Assembly: GCA_015068825.1 (NCBI GenBank)
Contig: SVJU01000009.1
Location: forward strand, 1 to 64,000
DNA length: 64,000 bases
Direction of reading: 5' to 3'
From: Oscillospiraceae bacterium
GTDB taxonomy: Bacteria; Bacillota; Clostridia; UMGS1810
Below the pieces are notes generated by a model. That model was not told where the DNA came from. It made no database searches and saw only the letters and a list, made by a program, of their open reading frames with translations. A program made the position numbers and the translations under genes. Positions within the stretch are counted from its first letter, which is position 1. Each line of letters opens with the position of its first letter. This document shows, in pieces, positions 61,745 through 64,000 of this stretch.

Positions 61745-61775
61745 ATTAATAATAATGATTGTAAGGTGATTATAA

Positions 61776-62471
61776 ATGTCTGTTTATACAAGAGAAGAAA
61801 AATACATAAAACTTCTTTCGCAAAAAGAACATACCGTAAAAGAGCTTTCAGAAAAACTTTTTATAAGCGAGCCAACAGTAAGACGCGATATTATAACGCT
61901 GAAAGAAAAAGAACTACTTATATGCAACAGGGGAATTGTAAAGCTAAAAGTTAAATATGCTGATCAAAGAATACCATTGTTTATCAGAAATTTAGAATAT
62001 AATGATGCGAAAAAGGAAATTGCACAAAAAGCTTCACAATTGATTAAAGATGGGTACGTAATAATGCTTGATGCATCTACTACTGTTTATCATCTTTTAC
62101 CACATCTTGCTTTGTTTAAAAACATTCTTGTTATAACAAACGGAGCAAAAACCGCACTTGAAGCTGCAATGCTTGGAATAAAAACAATTTGCACGGGCGG
62201 TAATATGACGCTTGATTCTTTTTCGTATGTTGGCGTGGATGCCGAAAAAATGCTTAAAAGCTATAATGCGGATATTGCTTTTTTTTCGTGCCGTGGAATT
62301 TTTGATGATGGAATAATTACAGACAACTCAATTTTAGAAAATTCATTAAGACAGATAATGATTAAAAACTCTAAAAAAAGTTATTTGTTATGCGATAAAA
62401 GTAAATTTGGTCAAAAACATTTAAATACACTATGCCACAAGGACGAAATTGATGGCATTATAACAAATTAA
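61776..62471 (+). CDS. DeoR-family transcriptional regulator
   Basis: HTVKELSEKLFISEPTVRRDIITLKEKELLICNRGIVKL; VMLDASTTVYHLLPHL; TNGAKTALEA; KSYLLCDKSKFGQKHL. Confidence 0.93.
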   Translation: MSVYTREEKYIKLLSQKEHTVKELSEKLFISEPTVRRDIITLKEKELLICNRGIVKLKVKYADQRIPLFIRNLEYNDAKKEIAQKASQLIKDGYVIMLDASTTVYHLLPHLALFKNILVITNGAKTALEAAMLGIKTICTGGNMTLDSFSYVGVDAEKMLKSYNADIAFFSCRGIFDDGIITDNSILENSLRQIMIKNSKKSYLLCDKSKFGQKHLNTLCHKDEIDGIITN

Positions 62472-62481
62472 CTAAGTTAAT

Positions 62482-62520
62482 AAAAAAGAATTCAAAACAA
62501 AATGTTTTGAATTCTTTTTT
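62482..62520. terminator. Bidirectional terminator between convergent deoR and trpB
   Basis: AAAAAAGAATTCAAAACA-AAA-TGTTTTGAATTCTTTTTT. Confidence 0.85.
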
Positions 62521-62523
62521 ATT

Positions 62524-63768
62524 TTAGTCTATTTTATAGTCAAGCTTGAATTTTTCGCCGCAACCATATTTTTCATAAACATAATCAATATCTTTATCGC
62601 CTCTTCCGGAAAGACATGCAAGAATTGATCCTGTTTTATGCTCTTTTGCATAACGGATAGCATAAGCAAGTGCGTGTGCACTTTCGATTGCTGGGATAAT
62701 ACCCTCATATCTTGAAAGAAGGAAAAATGCTTCCATAGCTTCTTCGTCAGAAACAGTTTCGTAGTTTATTCTTTTTGCATCTCTAAGATATGCATGTTCA
62801 GGACCAACACCAGGATAGTCAAGACCGCTTGCAATAGAATAAACAGGTAGTGGCTCACCGTTTTCATCCTGAAGAACATAGCTTTCAAATCCATGGATTA
62901 TGCCTTTTGTACCAAATTTCATTGTTGCTGCGTGGTCGCCAACACCTTCACCTCTTCCCAGAGGTTCAACGCCATAAATTTCTACAGGGTCTGCAAGGAA
63001 CGGAGTAAACATACCAAGTGAGTTTGAACCGCCTCCGACACATGCACAAATTGCATCAGGCATAATACCTGTCATTTCTAAAAACTGATCTCTTGCTTCA
63101 TATCCTATAACAGACTGAAAATCCCTTACCATTTTTGGAAATGGATGCGGACCTGCTGCAGTTCCTATACAGTAAATTGCCGTTTCGTATTCATTAAGAT
63201 ATGCTTCAAAAGCAGCATCACAAGCTTCTTTTAATGTTTTAAGTCCTTTAGTAACAGGAATAACATTTGCACCAAGCATTTTCATTCTGATTACATTAGG
63301 ATGCTGTTTTACAATGTCAACTTCACCCATATAAACATCGCACTTCATACCAAAATATGCTGCAGCGGTTGCGATTGCAACACCATGCTGACCTGCACCT
63401 GTTTCTGCAATAATTTTCTTTTTGCCCATATATTTTGCTAAAAGACCTTCACCCATACAATGATTTAATTTGTGAGCACCTGTATGATTTAAATCTTCTC
63501 TTTTAAGATAGATCTGGCAGTTTCCAAAAATTTTGGAAAGTCTTTCACAATGGTAAACAGGGGTTGGTCTTCCCTGAAATTCTTTTCTTATTCTTCTTAG
63601 TTCGTTTATAAACTGTGCAGAATGACAAATTGCTTCATAAGCATCATCTGCTTCTTTAAAGGCTTCCTGAAGCTCTTTTGCAATAAAAGAACCACCATAT
63701 TCGCCAAAATATCCGTCTTTTGACGGGAATTCTTTAAGATAATTGTCAAAATCTCTGTATTTATTCAT
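62524..63768 (-). CDS. trpB: Tryptophan synthase beta chain
   Basis: [95 protein letters not shown]. Confidence 0.96.
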   Translation of the reverse strand: MNKYRDFDNYLKEFPSKDGYFGEYGGSFIAKELQEAFKEADDAYEAICHSAQFINELRRIRKEFQGRPTPVYHCERLSKIFGNCQIYLKREDLNHTGAHKLNHCMGEGLLAKYMGKKKIIAETGAGQHGVAIATAAAYFGMKCDVYMGEVDIVKQHPNVIRMKMLGANVIPVTKGLKTLKEACDAAFEAYLNEYETAIYCIGTAAGPHPFPKMVRDFQSVIGYEARDQFLEMTGIMPDAICACVGGGSNSLGMFTPFLADPVEIYGVEPLGRGEGVGDHAATMKFGTKGIIHGFESYVLQDENGEPLPVYSIASGLDYPGVGPEHAYLRDAKRINYETVSDEEAMEAFFLLSRYEGIIPAIESAHALAYAIRYAKEHKTGSILACLSGRGDKDIDYVYEKYGCGEKFKLDYKID

Positions 63769-63844
63769 AATACACATTCCTCTTTTTAAAACATATTACA
63801 GATTAGTATAACACAAAAAAATTAAAATGTCTATATTTTTTTAT

Positions 63845-63873
63845 TAAAAAAAGCCGATTTTCATCGGCTTTTT
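63845..63873 (-). terminator. Terminator upstream of trpB / downstream of edge CDS
   Basis: AAAAAAGCCGAT-TTTC-ATCGGCTTTTT. Confidence 0.75.
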
Positions 63874-63891
63874 AAATGTTTTTTAATATTT

Positions 63892-64000
63892 TTATAGAGC
63901 AGATTGTGTATCGTTTGGATCACCGTTTATTGCAAGGTCATATTCATGTGACCAGTCAAGACCACGGTATTCAGCTGCTCTTTCATCTTTTTCGATAAAG
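63892..64000 (-). CDS. Partial CDS at window edge, C-terminus only, product not identifiable
   Basis: Reading frame ...FIEKDERAAEYRGLDWSHEYDLAINGDPNDTQSAL* followed by a terminator; start is outside the window. Confidence 0.55.
   Translation of the reverse strand, partial: FIEKDERAAEYRGLDWSHEYDLAINGDPNDTQSAL

Noticed and set aside
1-64000. CRISPR arrays, transposases, prophage or rRNA genes
   Set aside because: None seen on reading the sequence and ORF translations; repeats found are protein-domain paralogy or hairpins.

Overview
AT-rich Firmicutes/Clostridia-type chromosome window. SpoIIP and GPR indicate a spore-former lineage. Left part (about 0-32 kb), mostly housekeeping genes: feoAB; prfA-tsaC-rimI-tsaD followed by an SLH surface protein; gpr-spoIIP; the conserved rimP-nusA-ylxR-ylxQ-infB-rbfA-nrnA-truB-ribF-rpsO-pnp block; nnrE; efp/pepQ; a large SLH protein; malQ; pgeF; and a tRNA-Leu(CAA). 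Right part (about 32-62 kb): a Gram-positive polysaccharide-utilisation-like locus. A co-oriented minus-strand run of 10 genes encodes three SLH-domain surface proteins (one with a right-handed beta-helix), an LplABC-type ABC importer, two large secreted paralogs (one with an SGNH esterase domain), a GH42 beta-galactosidase and a GH101/GH129-like putative glycosidase. It is divergent from an AraC regulator and a GH2 beta-mannosidase, and is followed by an MFS transporter, an FAD oxidoreductase, an AraM-like glycerol-1-phosphate dehydrogenase and a DeoR regulator. An orphan trpB ends the window. Most notable: an approximately 200-aa Trp/Tyr-rich module (core 'QGxNxWYYxYR ... IWP ... W.PVITY') occurs four times in three secreted proteins of the locus and looks like an uncharacterised glycan-binding domain. 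Other points: tsaD apparently starts at ATT, a long imperfect hairpin lies in the pnp leader, a rimP-leader hairpin is present, and a palindrome fills the spacer of the deoR promoter. All calls are from reading sequence and translations; no database search was run.
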